DNA of 64,000 nucleotides. It comes from Sulfurimonas sp. (GTDB lineage Bacteria > Campylobacterota > Campylobacteria > Campylobacterales > Sulfurimonadaceae). The stretch is taken from the NCBI GenBank assembly GCA_021648465.1, contig JAKISR010000002.1, positions 1-64,000 on the forward strand. Reading direction: 5' to 3'. Shown in pieces: positions 8,631 to 18,592 of this stretch; the stretch's first letter is position 1; each line of letters starts with the position of its first letter. The position numbers and the translations under genes are program-made. The notes beneath the pieces are model-generated. The model did not search any database. It was not told the origin of the DNA and saw nothing but the letters and a program-made list of their open reading frames with translations.

Positions 8631-10139
8631 TTAATATCCACTCTTGTAAACAAATGCTGTTACAAATTCTAATATTGGATTTACTGCAAGAAAAGCAAAA
8701 ATAGTACCTATCGTTGCAACACCAATAATTGTTTTTAAAGAAAGTGTGATATTGCTACTAATATTAACACTTTGTTCATGAGCTACACTTGGTTCTTTCA
8801 TAAACATATATACTATTAGTTTTAAGTAATAATAACCAGCTATTGCGGAGTTTAAAGCCATAATAAGAGCTAAAATTGTATATCCGCCTGTTATAGCAGA
8901 AGATATCATATACATTTTACCCCAAAATAGCGCAAATGGAGGAAGACCAGCTAAGCTTAACATAAACAGCGCCATAATAGATGCGGCAACTGGTGATGTT
9001 TTTACTAATCCAGAAAATTTTTCATAATTTTGATCTGAACTTTGTCCTGCTGGAAGGTATTTTTGTCGACTTATCCAAAGCATAGCAAACGCACCTAAAT
9101 TAGTAAAGCTAAATAAAATCCAATATAAAAATAATGCACTATTTGCTTGTGTAGTACTTATTAGTATCGCTGCCATAACAAAACCTGCATGCGAGATGGA
9201 ACTATACGCAAGCATTCTTTTAACATCTGTTTGAACCAATGCCCAAATGTTTGCCATAGTCATAGTTATAACTACAGTTATATATAAAACTATCTCTACC
9301 CAAACTATATTGCTATGAATTAAAAACTCAAATAGTCTCATCGAAACAACAAATGCAGCTATTTTTGGAACAATTGATAGATAACCTGCCATTGGTGCGG
9401 ATGAGCCTTCATAGACATCTGGTGCCCATGTATGAAAAGGTATAAGCGAGAGTTTAAAACCAAAAGATGCCAACATAAATACAACCGCAACTAATACAAA
9501 ACCGATATTTGAATAATTATCAGCTTCTAAAACTTTAGCTATTTGATTAATCTCGATAGAGCCTGTTAGAGCATAAAATATCATTGAACCAAAACTAAAG
9601 AAACCAGCAGCTAAAGCACCCATCGTAAAGTACTTAACAGCAGCCTCAAACGATCTGTTACGATTGTGCATAGCTATTAAAGTGTAAAGAGCTAAAGATG
9701 CCGTTTCTAGTCCTACAAAAATAAGTATTAAATTATCTGTTGCAACCATAAACTGGAATCCACCAATCATAAATAAAAATAGTGCAAAGTACTCAGGATA
9801 TGAAGATTCATGAAAACGCTTATTAGTTAATACTAATGGTATAAAAAATATAGATGCACCAACAATAATAAACTGTGAAATGATAGCTAAGCCATCAATA
9901 AGCATAACATCAAATACGCCCATCATAGTACCACTCTGAGAAAATAACCCAGCCGCATTTAATAGTGCACCAAAATCCATAAATAAGAAAAGCAAGCTTA
10001 ACATTACATATAAACTTTTATCGAGTCCACCTTTGAACATATCTATAATTAGTATAAACAAAGCTCCAATAATCGGAATGACCATTGGTGCTAAAGTTAT
10101 TAAATTTAATGATTCAATTGAAATATCTACTGGATTCAT
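8631..10139 (-). CDS. nuoN: NADH-quinone oxidoreductase subunit N
   Basis: A 502-residue antiporter-like membrane subunit of complex I with about 14 transmembrane helices. Family markers are MLAYSSISHAGFV and the SLAGLPPFALFWGKMYM loop, with Lys/Glu residues in the helices typical of the proton channels. It is the last nuo gene and starts 1 bp after nuoM. Confidence 0.95.
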   Translation of the reverse strand: MNPVDISIESLNLITLAPMVIPIIGALFILIIDMFKGGLDKSLYVMLSLLFLFMDFGALLNAAGLFSQSGTMMGVFDVMLIDGLAIISQFIIVGASIFFIPLVLTNKRFHESSYPEYFALFLFMIGGFQFMVATDNLILIFVGLETASLALYTLIAMHNRNRSFEAAVKYFTMGALAAGFFSFGSMIFYALTGSIEINQIAKVLEADNYSNIGFVLVAVVFMLASFGFKLSLIPFHTWAPDVYEGSSAPMAGYLSIVPKIAAFVVSMRLFEFLIHSNIVWVEIVLYITVVITMTMANIWALVQTDVKRMLAYSSISHAGFVMAAILISTTQANSALFLYWILFSFTNLGAFAMLWISRQKYLPAGQSSDQNYEKFSGLVKTSPVAASIMALFMLSLAGLPPFALFWGKMYMISSAITGGYTILALIMALNSAIAGYYYLKLIVYMFMKEPSVAHEQSVNISSNITLSLKTIIGVATIGTIFAFLAVNPILEFVTAFVYKSGY

Positions 10140-10140
10140 A

Positions 10141-11694
10141 TTAGTTTACCTCCTGCGTGGGAGTCTTAATTATTTCGACTCCTTTACTTAAGTTAGGAAT
10201 TCTTTTTTTTGCTTCTTCGGAAATAGCTTTGTCATGCATCAGTTGAACTAACGGTTCAACAGAGTTATTAATTGGTTCTAACACTGGTTTTGGATATATT
10301 CCTAGCCAAAGAGTTATAACAACTAATGGTAATAAAGCAACTAGTTCTCGTTTATTTAGATCTGGAAGATTTTTATTTTCTTTTTTTGTAACTTCACCAA
10401 AAAACATCTTTTTGTATGCTGTTAACATATATATAGCTCCAACAATAATAGCAGTACCTGCTAAAATTGTTAGTATGTGTGATTGTTTATAAAAACCAAG
10501 TAAACTTAAGAACTCACCAACAAAATTAATGGTTAAAGGCATACCAACAGAAGCCATAAGCATTAATCCAAAAACCGTTGCATATATAGGCATAACTGAG
10601 GCTAATCCACCAAATTCACTCATTAACTTAGTTTTTCGTCTATCATAAATAACACCAACTAAGAAGAATAGTGCTCCTGAAACTACACCGTGAGCTATCA
10701 TCAAGAAAACAGAACCTGTAATACCTTCAACATTTAATGCAAAAGTACCAAGAATAATAACACCCATATGTGATACAGATGAATATGCTACAACTTGTTT
10801 AATGTCTTTTTGCCCATAAGCTACCATTGCAGTGTAGATAATCATGATAATTGCAAGAATTGCAATTGGAAACATAAAAAATACTGACGCATCTGGAAAT
10901 AGCGGTAAAGAAAAACGGATAAATGCATATGTACCCATTTTAAGCAAAATTGCCGCTAGTATTACAGAACCAATTGTTGGTGCTTGACCGTGAGCATATG
11001 GTAGCCATGTATGAAATGGAAACATTGGTACTTTAATAGCAAATCCAATAAAAAATGCTACAAATAACCAAAGCTGGAATGTTTCAGGAAGAATCAATCT
11101 ATACCAATCTAATATTGCAAAACTCCATACACCAGTTGCTTGATAGTAAAAATATGCCATAAACAATATACCAACAAGCATCACTAATGAACCTGCAAAT
11201 GTATATAAAAAGAATTTAACCGATGCGTATATTCGAAGTGGCCCACCCCATGCACCAATAATATATAGCATTGGTACAAGTGAAAGTTCCCAAAATATGT
11301 AAAACACAATAGCATCTAAAGCAACAAATACACCAACCATTGTCATTTGTAAAAACAATAGTGTAATAATCATGTTTTTAATATCTTTCATTTCACCAAG
11401 TGAAGCTATACCAATCATTGTAAAAAATGATGCTAATATAACAATAAACAAAGATATTCCATCAACACCTAGTATATAATTAATTCCAAATGACGACACT
11501 AAAGGAAGATGTTCCATAAATTGCATGCCAGATACAGTTGAATCAAAACAAAACCAAAGCCATAATGACAATGCAAATTCGATTATAGCAATAAAAATAC
11601 CATAGGCACGAATACTATCTTTATGTACTGCAAATCCAAGTACCGCTGCTACTGCTGGAAAGAAAATTAAAATTGATAAGATATGATCTACCAT
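10141..11694 (-). CDS. nuoM: NADH-quinone oxidoreductase subunit M
   Basis: A 517-residue antiporter-like complex I subunit. Visible are LGVDGISLF, the FFWELSLVPMLYIIGAWGG helix with the conserved Glu, PFHTWLPYAHGQAPT, and VAYSSVSHMG. About 14 membrane helices. It lies 3 bp after nuoL, within the operon. Confidence 0.96.
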   Translation of the reverse strand: MVDHILSILIFFPAVAAVLGFAVHKDSIRAYGIFIAIIEFALSLWLWFCFDSTVSGMQFMEHLPLVSSFGINYILGVDGISLFIVILASFFTMIGIASLGEMKDIKNMIITLLFLQMTMVGVFVALDAIVFYIFWELSLVPMLYIIGAWGGPLRIYASVKFFLYTFAGSLVMLVGILFMAYFYYQATGVWSFAILDWYRLILPETFQLWLFVAFFIGFAIKVPMFPFHTWLPYAHGQAPTIGSVILAAILLKMGTYAFIRFSLPLFPDASVFFMFPIAILAIIMIIYTAMVAYGQKDIKQVVAYSSVSHMGVIILGTFALNVEGITGSVFLMIAHGVVSGALFFLVGVIYDRRKTKLMSEFGGLASVMPIYATVFGLMLMASVGMPLTINFVGEFLSLLGFYKQSHILTILAGTAIIVGAIYMLTAYKKMFFGEVTKKENKNLPDLNKRELVALLPLVVITLWLGIYPKPVLEPINNSVEPLVQLMHDKAISEEAKKRIPNLSKGVEIIKTPTQEVN

Positions 11695-11697
11695 TTA

Positions 11698-13623
11698 CTA
11701 AACTCCTAGACCTGATAAGATTGTACCAATCTCAACAGAATGTCTTGCCGCAAGTCCAAAAACTACAGCTAATGATAACAATATAACTAAACCAGCTACC
11801 ATCCATTTAAGCATAGTAGATAAGTTTCCACTTTGCATCCCTCTTGTTTTTTCTCCTGTTGCATAGATAGCTTTTGCTATACCATCAACAGAAGCATCAA
11901 CAATCTTCATATCAATTTTTTCCCAAAATATAATAGACAATTTTCTGTATGGTTTAGTTAAGTACTCTTCATAAAAATGAGGAATATAATATTGATTAAT
12001 TAAAAGTTTATATTTAAAGCTGTTTTCCATAGCAGATGTACCATCTGGCACCTTAATACTTTTACACATATATTTTTTATATGCAAAGAAAATTGCAATA
12101 AGCACAAAAATTTGAGTACCAATAGTTATAATCCAATATGTAGTAACAGATTCAATATGATACTCTGTAGCTGGTAATAATTGTGTTACCATCTCAAAGA
12201 ATCCACCTTTAAATAAGAAACCAGATATAACTGCTAATATAAGCAATGGACTCATTGCCCATAGCATAAACTTATATGCTTCATGTGGGTGATGACCAAG
12301 TGAAGTGTGTCTATCTTCACCATGGAAAATAAGTGCAATAATTCTAAATGAATAAAATGCAGTTAAACCAGCAGTTAAAAGTAGTACGCCATAGATTATA
12401 AAGTGTTGATCAATAAACGCAACCTCTAAAATTAAATCTTTTGAGAAAAAACCAGCAAGTGGAAATATGCCAGCAAGAGCAACTGATGCTACTGTCATTA
12501 GTATCATAGTGCCTTTCATACTTTTACCAAGTCCACCCATTTTAAACGGATCGAGTTCATCTTTCATAGCATGCATAACATTACCAGCACCTAGGAATAG
12601 TAATGCTTTAAAGAATGCATGTGCCATAAGATGGAACAATGCAACCCAGTAAGCACCAAGCCCAACAGCGGCAAACATATACCCTAATTGTGAAAGTGTA
12701 GAGTAAGCAATAACTCTTTTAATATCACGATTTACTAATGCCATAGTTGCTGCAAAAATTGCAACAAATGCACCAAGTGAAGCTATAAACAATCCAACGT
12801 GTGGAATTAAAGCGTATAATTCATTTGAGCGAACAACAAGATAAACACCAGCTGTTACCATAGTTGCAGCGTGAATTAGTGCAGAAACTGGAGTTGGTCC
12901 CTCCATCGCATCGGCAAGCCAAGTATGTAGAGGAAATTGAGCTGATTTACCCATAGCACCTATAAACAAGAATATACCCATCCAAGTTAATATTTCAGGA
13001 TCTAAATCTGGCATTGCGGCAAAAGCTTCGGCGTATTGCAAAGTACCAGTATGCCAATAAATAAGAAAGATTCCAATTAACATCCCAAGGTCAGCAATAC
13101 GGTTCATAATAAACGCTTCGTTGGCTGCCCATGTAGCACTCTCTTTGTGATACCAAAAACCAATAAGTAACCATGAACAAAGACCAACACCTTCCCAACC
13201 AATGAAAAGACCAGCAAAATTATCACTCATAACAAGAATCATCATTGAGAAAACAAAAGCTGAAAGGTAAGAGAAAAATCTGTTAAAACCTTTATCATGA
13301 TCCATGTAGCCTATAGCATATACATGTACAACTGTTGAAACAAGAGTAACAACCATCATCATAGTTACACTTATTTGATCAACTACAAATCCAAAAGGTA
13401 TATATAGATCTCCCGTAGCCATCCAAGTCATCATCTCAACATGTACGATTGAGCCTGTTTTTAAAACATATACTAAAAGGATACTACTCGCTACAAATGA
13501 TACAAAAATTAAGAAACTTGGAATAATTCCAGCAAATAGTGTCTTTTTTGAAGCTCCAAAAAGTGCTGCAAATAAAGAACCAACTAAAGGTGCGAATAAC
13601 GCTATATATAAATATTTTTCCAT
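11698..13623 (-). CDS. nuoL: NADH-quinone oxidoreductase subunit L
   Basis: A 641-residue antiporter-like subunit at the distal end of the complex I membrane arm. Markers are GWEGVGLCSWLLIGFWY, PLHTWLADAMEGPTPVSALIHAATMV and IAYSTLSQLGYM. The C-terminal part includes the amphipathic lateral helix region and a final transmembrane helix. It lies 4 bp after nuoK. Confidence 0.97.
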   Translation of the reverse strand: MEKYLYIALFAPLVGSLFAALFGASKKTLFAGIIPSFLIFVSFVASSILLVYVLKTGSIVHVEMMTWMATGDLYIPFGFVVDQISVTMMMVVTLVSTVVHVYAIGYMDHDKGFNRFFSYLSAFVFSMMILVMSDNFAGLFIGWEGVGLCSWLLIGFWYHKESATWAANEAFIMNRIADLGMLIGIFLIYWHTGTLQYAEAFAAMPDLDPEILTWMGIFLFIGAMGKSAQFPLHTWLADAMEGPTPVSALIHAATMVTAGVYLVVRSNELYALIPHVGLFIASLGAFVAIFAATMALVNRDIKRVIAYSTLSQLGYMFAAVGLGAYWVALFHLMAHAFFKALLFLGAGNVMHAMKDELDPFKMGGLGKSMKGTMILMTVASVALAGIFPLAGFFSKDLILEVAFIDQHFIIYGVLLLTAGLTAFYSFRIIALIFHGEDRHTSLGHHPHEAYKFMLWAMSPLLILAVISGFLFKGGFFEMVTQLLPATEYHIESVTTYWIITIGTQIFVLIAIFFAYKKYMCKSIKVPDGTSAMENSFKYKLLINQYYIPHFYEEYLTKPYRKLSIIFWEKIDMKIVDASVDGIAKAIYATGEKTRGMQSGNLSTMLKWMVAGLVILLSLAVVFGLAARHSVEIGTILSGLGV

Positions 13624-13627
13624 AACT

Positions 13628-13936
13628 TTATCCTTTCATCGTTGACATAGAGTCTAAGTCAATATTATTATGTCGTTTGTGCCATAAAATTAATAAACCG
13701 AGCCCTACTGCTACTTCTGATGCAGCGATTGCAATTACAAAAAATGCAAACATCTGACCTGTTAAATCACCGTAAAAATGTGAAATTGCAACAAACGCAA
13801 CATTCACAGAGTTAAGTAATATCTCAGTAGCAAAAAATAACATTAGAAGATTTTTTCTTCTCATTATACCAACTAAGCCTATTGCAAAAAGGATTGTTGA
13901 TAAAACAAGATAGTGATTTAATCCAATTTCCATCAT
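13628..13936 (-). CDS. nuoK: NADH-quinone oxidoreductase subunit K
   Basis: A 102-residue subunit with three membrane helices; LMLFFATEILLNSVNVAFV carries the conserved Glu of helix 2 and SEVAVGLGLLILW the helix 3 Glu. The start overlaps the nuoJ stop by 4 bp (ATGA), indicating translational coupling. Confidence 0.96.
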   Translation of the reverse strand: MMEIGLNHYLVLSTILFAIGLVGIMRRKNLLMLFFATEILLNSVNVAFVAISHFYGDLTGQMFAFFVIAIAASEVAVGLGLLILWHKRHNNIDLDSMSTMKG

Positions 13937-14484
13937 TTGTTATCCTTTTCATTAATTTCTTCTTCACTTTGCAAAGTTAAAGACTCATCCATTTTCTTAC
14001 CAGCTAACACAATACCAGATATCATAGCTACTAAAAGCATTACAGCAGCTACTTCAAATGGAACTAAATACTTAGTAAATAAGACCATACCTATCTCTTG
14101 TGTATTACCGCCATCTCCTACTGGATAAATTGCGGTAATATTCTCGCTTATGATTGGAGCCATAAATATTAATACAACCAACACAGCTGCAATAGTTGAT
14201 AAACCAACTACTACATACTTATTGCCTTGTTTCTCTTTTACATCCCTGGTTGTGTCAAAAAACATCATACCAAAAGCATAAAGAGCCATTACTGCACCAG
14301 AATAAACTACTATCTGAACTGCGCCTAAAAAATCAGCACCTAATATAAAGAAAAACGCTGATATAAAAATCATTCCTGCTGCTAACGCTGTTAAAGCGTA
14401 TAACGCTTGTGATGTAGTTACTGTAATGTAAAACATCGCAATTGTTAAAAAAGCAAACAAATAAAAAGCAATCGCTTCAAACAT
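13933..14484 (-). CDS. nuoJ: NADH-quinone oxidoreductase subunit J
   Basis: A 183-residue membrane subunit of complex I with five helices, including the GADFLGAVQIVVYSGAVMALYAF segment typical of NuoJ helix 3. The C-terminus is an acidic soluble tail. It lies 11 bp behind nuoI and overlaps nuoK. Confidence 0.94.
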   Translation of the reverse strand: MFEAIAFYLFAFLTIAMFYITVTTSQALYALTALAAGMIFISAFFFILGADFLGAVQIVVYSGAVMALYAFGMMFFDTTRDVKEKQGNKYVVVGLSTIAAVLVVLIFMAPIISENITAIYPVGDGGNTQEIGMVLFTKYLVPFEVAAVMLLVAMISGIVLAGKKMDESLTLQSEEEINEKDNK

Positions 14485-14495
14485 ACCTATACTCC

Positions 14496-15110
14496 TTAAT
14501 ATGCTAGAGGTGTTTTTTTAACACGCTCATCTTCATGTGGTGTGATAGCACCAAAACCTTCAAATTCCAACTGTTTTTCAGCTTTCATCTTGTCTAGGGG
14601 TGTCAACATATCTTCATACATTGTAAAGTGTTCTCTTTGATCAGATGCATTCTCATATTCACCACCATGAGTAATTGCAAGCTCTGGACAAACTTCAGCA
14701 CAATATCCACAAAAAATACAACGCCCAAGGTTAATGCTATACTCAGAAACCTCTTTACGAGAATTTTCATCTATCTTAGTATCTATTCGGATACAGTTTG
14801 ATATACAGATTTTTTCACAAAGACCACAACCAATACATCGCTCAGCATCAGATTCCCATAATCTTTTCATCTCATGTATCGCACGGTATCTTGGACCTAT
14901 TGGCATTTTTTCTTCTGGATATTTAACTGTGTGAGTATCAAATTTAAACATCTCGCGTAAAACTACCCATAAACCTATAAGTAACTCTAATTTAAAAGTT
15001 CTCTCTACAACTCGTTTGAATTTACCCCATCCTGTTGTAGGATAGTCAGCTATATCTACTTCAAAGTAATCACTAGATATATTTCTATTATTAAATTGTT
15101 CATTTTTCAT
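14496..15110 (-). CDS. nuoI: NADH-quinone oxidoreductase subunit I (2x[4Fe-4S])
   Basis: A 204-residue subunit carrying the two tetranuclear clusters near the quinone site: CIGCGLCEKICISNC and CIFCGYCAEVCP. The open frame extends upstream into nuoH, but the ATG at 15108-15110 (protein start MKNEQFNNRN) has GGAGGG just before it at the end of nuoH and gives a family-like N-terminus. The first cluster motif has Ile-Ser-Asn after the third Cys before the fourth, slightly unlike the usual CxxxCP. Confidence 0.94.
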   Translation of the reverse strand: MKNEQFNNRNISSDYFEVDIADYPTTGWGKFKRVVERTFKLELLIGLWVVLREMFKFDTHTVKYPEEKMPIGPRYRAIHEMKRLWESDAERCIGCGLCEKICISNCIRIDTKIDENSRKEVSEYSINLGRCIFCGYCAEVCPELAITHGGEYENASDQREHFTMYEDMLTPLDKMKAEKQLEFEGFGAITPHEDERVKKTPLAY

Positions 15111-15112
15111 AA

Positions 15113-16099
15113 CTATCCCTCCATCATCACTACGCCAGTGATTATTATATTTATAATCGCTATTGGCATTAGAACTTTCCAACATAACCACATAAGTTGG
15201 TCTGGTCTTACATCTGGCCATGCTGCTCTTGCCCATAAGAAACAAAAGAAGAAAAATGCCACTTTACCTAAAAATAAAAATGCGCCTATTGCACTACCAT
15301 CTCCAAAACCACCTAAGAAAAGTAATGGAATTACAAAAGAGATAAAGAACATATTTGCATACTCACCAATGAAGAAAAGTCCCCATCTCATACCAGAGTA
15401 CTCAGTACCAAAACCATCAATAATCTCGTGATCATTTGCAACAAGGTGGAATGGTGTACGACCAGTCTCTGCAAATGCAGCTATCCAAAACAGTAAAAAC
15501 GCTACTGGTTGAGAAAATATTATCCAACCATTTTCTATTTGATAATTATTAAAGTCTATTAATGATAAAGAACCAACTAACATAATTGGAGCGAGTATTG
15601 ATAGCCCTGTCACAACTTCATAAGAGATAAATACAGCAGCACTTCTTGCAGCTGAAAGTAATGAAAATTTATTTGCTGAAGCCATACCACCAAGAAGTGG
15701 ACCATAAAGTCCAATGCCCATAACACCCAATATATATAAAATACCTATATTTATATCTGCTACAATTGGATTAACTTGATATCCAAATAAAGTAAAAGAT
15801 GGTAAAAATGGAATTGCAGCAGCTGCCATAAATGCAGTAGATACTGTAATAATAGGTGCTATTTTAAATATAGGACTAACTACATTAGTTGGGATAATAT
15901 CTTCTTTTGTAAAAAGTTTTATCGCATCAGCTCCAAACTGTAACATTCCATAAGGACCAACATTCATTGGTCCAAGTCTTCTTTGCATAAATGCAAGAAC
16001 TTTTCTTTCAAAATATGTACCAATACCAGCAAGAGCTGAAAATACAAGTAAAATTACAACTATTTTAATAACAGTTTCAATTAAATATGCTGTTTCCAT
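15113..16099 (-). CDS. nuoH: NADH-quinone oxidoreductase subunit H
   Basis: A 328-residue membrane subunit forming part of the quinone cavity. Diagnostic segments are ERKVLAFMQRRLGPMNVGPYG, the loop AETGRTPFHLVANDHEIIDGFGTEYSGM and the C-terminal RAAWPDVRPDQLMWLCWK. It lies 3 bp after the second nuoG; its stop is followed by the nuoI start after 2 bp. Confidence 0.96.
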   Translation of the reverse strand: METAYLIETVIKIVVILLVFSALAGIGTYFERKVLAFMQRRLGPMNVGPYGMLQFGADAIKLFTKEDIIPTNVVSPIFKIAPIITVSTAFMAAAAIPFLPSFTLFGYQVNPIVADINIGILYILGVMGIGLYGPLLGGMASANKFSLLSAARSAAVFISYEVVTGLSILAPIMLVGSLSLIDFNNYQIENGWIIFSQPVAFLLFWIAAFAETGRTPFHLVANDHEIIDGFGTEYSGMRWGLFFIGEYANMFFISFVIPLLFLGGFGDGSAIGAFLFLGKVAFFFFCFLWARAAWPDVRPDQLMWLCWKVLMPIAIINIIITGVVMMEG

Positions 16100-16102
16100 A
16101 TA

Positions 16103-18592
16103 TTATACCTTTTGTATCGAAGCTATGTTAAAGCGATAACCGCTAAACAAAGCCTCTGAATTTAGATTTGAATCAAAAGTTGGCAATATAAAAATATCAC
16201 CACTGATTTTATTATCACTCACAATATTAGTTACTAATTCACCATTGTTAGTTTTAACTTTAACACTATCACCCTCGTTGAAATCACTACTATTTAAATA
16301 ATCTTCACTCACATATACACCACTTACTTCATCTAAGTTTATAGTTTTGTTTGTAAAATCATTAAATTGTCTAACAGGATTTGCTAAATAAACTATAACG
16401 CCCTCTAGTTTATCTTCATTTACCTTTTGAACACTCTCATCAACAGAAATTTTTGCACTTATGTTCTCAAGAAGGTAACCACGCTTTTGTGTGCCATCAT
16501 TATCATAATGGTTTGGTAAATCGTCAAAATTTATTGCTTTAAATCCATTTGCAACTGGAAGGCAAGCTGTGTAATCAACTGTAAGTGATTTATCTAATCC
16601 TAAAGCATTTGCAATATCATTTAAAGTATATCCATTATAAGATAGCGCAGCATTTGTTGGATTTACTCTTTTATTTATTGATGTTAAAGTACCCTCTTGC
16701 TGATTAATTGCAGGCATATCTAAGTCACCCTCACCTAATGCGGATAAAGTAAAATCACCCTTAATGTTATAGCCAACTACAAATGAACCAACTTCATCAT
16801 CTAACTCACATATTAAACTTACACCTAATGTATTTGTTAGTGATGGAATCATCGTAATTTCAAATTCTGAATATTTTTCAATCAAAGCTAAAAGGCGCGC
16901 ACAGTTTTTAGAGTTTGGATGATTATATAAATCAGCTCCAGCAATTAAAGCAAAAGTATCTTTTTTCTTAAGGTTTTTCTCTAATGTTTCCATAAATGAA
17001 TCATCCACACCAAGAATTTCTAATAAACGGTTATCATCTACTTGTACCTCTTTTGATACTTTTTTAGGGACCATCTTAGATTTTTCTACTTCAACCTCTT
17101 CTTCTTCACCTGTCTCTTCATTAACTTTCATCTCTTTAACCATCTCCACTACTTTTTCTTTAATGGTTTCAGTTACAGTTATAGTTTTTTGTGAATGAAA
17201 AGATGCTAAATAATCAACTATATCTGATGGAAGTTTTTCTTTATCTCCAAATAAATCAAGAATTAGATAAAGAGCAGTCTCTTCTTGAAGAGGAGCGTGA
17301 ACAACTGTCATACTACTTTTTCCAAGACCTTCAATAATAGGGTCTTTTACAGGGTGGAAGTAAAGTCCAGCGCCTTTGTTTACAGTCATAGAGTTATTTA
17401 ATGCATATCTTGCATTTGGATTATCACTTTTTAGTGCAGAACCAATTGAGATAACAAAGTTAGAGTTATGTGTAGCTTTTAAATCATTGCCATAAAGTTT
17501 AGTCCCACTAATCTCACTATAATCATTCAAAAAAGTTTGAAAAGACTTAGCTTCAGCATTTACAAGTTTAACACCAAGCTTTTGTTTTAAAGATTGTAAT
17601 ATATAAGCTTCTTCATTTGTTATGGTTGATGTAAATTTAATAGTATCAGCTTTTTTGAATGCTTCAATAGCATTATTAAATGCTACTTCATCCTTAGACT
17701 CAACTCTATTTTCATAATCAAATCCATATCTACCAGCACCACAAAGTGATACATAGTTCCACTCATTCATAACGCGATATATTTTTTCCTCAGTATTTTC
17801 AATGCTTGTATGTTTAACATCATAGTATATTTGGCACCCTGCAGAACAATGACCACAAGTTGCAGGAATTTGTTTTAACTCCCAAGCATTTGTTTTATAC
17901 ATAAATTGAGTATCAACAAGTGCTCCAACTGGACAAACAGCAGCACACTCGCCGCAACCAGTACAATCAAGCATCTCTTCGCCACTTGTTAAACCAATTA
18001 GTGATTTATTAAGTTTATTCCACATTGCATAAGCATCTTTAGGCATATTCTCTTTATATTCAGCTTCGAGCGGATCAGCATCACGAGGTACAGTTTTAAG
18101 AGAGTTGTCACCAATCATATCTTTACATGCAGTTGAACATCTCTCACAAACTATACAAAGACCTGGATCATAATGTAGATGACCCCAATCTATTGCATCT
18201 CTTTGAACATCTTTGACTGCATAACTTTGTGAATCTACACCTAACTCTAAAGTATAATTTTGAAGTTCACACTCACCTGATTGATCACATACACCACACT
18301 GAAGAGGATGATTTACATCATACACTTCCATAATTGCGCGACGCTCTGTTTCAATATTTGGGGTTGATACTGTGATATTCATACCATCTTTACTTTTAGC
18401 ATTACAAGCATACACTTGTTTACCATCAGCTTCAACTAAACATATTCTACACGCAAGAGTTGGACTACATCTTGTTAAATAACAAATTGCAGGTATAAAT
18501 ATATTATTTGCACGAGCAGCATTTAATATAAATTCGCCTTCAGTAGTTTGATACTCTTGATTATCAATTGTAATTGTAATATTGTTACTCAT
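16103..18592 (-). CDS. nuoG: NADH-quinone oxidoreductase subunit G, second paralogue
   Basis: An 829-residue iron-sulphur subunit. It has an N-terminal 2Fe-2S domain (cysteines at about 37, 48, 51 and 63), the His/Cys cluster region HPLQCGVCDQSGEC (about 95-108), two ferredoxin-type 4Fe-4S motifs (CIVCERCSTAC at 146, CTGCGECAAVCP at 210) and a molybdopterin-oxidoreductase-like region with the extra N7-type site CGHCSAGC (246) plus C284. About residues 469-520 form a highly charged Lys/Glu/Val-rich insertion that its sister gene does not show. It overlaps the sister nuoG by 8 bp, so the two are translated together. Confidence 0.92.
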   Translation of the reverse strand: MSNNITITIDNQEYQTTEGEFILNAARANNIFIPAICYLTRCSPTLACRICLVEADGKQVYACNAKSKDGMNITVSTPNIETERRAIMEVYDVNHPLQCGVCDQSGECELQNYTLELGVDSQSYAVKDVQRDAIDWGHLHYDPGLCIVCERCSTACKDMIGDNSLKTVPRDADPLEAEYKENMPKDAYAMWNKLNKSLIGLTSGEEMLDCTGCGECAAVCPVGALVDTQFMYKTNAWELKQIPATCGHCSAGCQIYYDVKHTSIENTEEKIYRVMNEWNYVSLCGAGRYGFDYENRVESKDEVAFNNAIEAFKKADTIKFTSTITNEEAYILQSLKQKLGVKLVNAEAKSFQTFLNDYSEISGTKLYGNDLKATHNSNFVISIGSALKSDNPNARYALNNSMTVNKGAGLYFHPVKDPIIEGLGKSSMTVVHAPLQEETALYLILDLFGDKEKLPSDIVDYLASFHSQKTITVTETIKEKVVEMVKEMKVNEETGEEEEVEVEKSKMVPKKVSKEVQVDDNRLLEILGVDDSFMETLEKNLKKKDTFALIAGADLYNHPNSKNCARLLALIEKYSEFEITMIPSLTNTLGVSLICELDDEVGSFVVGYNIKGDFTLSALGEGDLDMPAINQQEGTLTSINKRVNPTNAALSYNGYTLNDIANALGLDKSLTVDYTACLPVANGFKAINFDDLPNHYDNDGTQKRGYLLENISAKISVDESVQKVNEDKLEGVIVYLANPVRQFNDFTNKTINLDEVSGVYVSEDYLNSSDFNEGDSVKVKTNNGELVTNIVSDNKISGDIFILPTFDSNLNSEALFSGYRFNIASIQKV

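Noticed and set aside
15096..15431. 111-codon plus-strand ORF
   Set aside because: It is antisense to the nuoH/nuoI junction; its Lys/Pro-rich composition mirrors membrane-protein codons.
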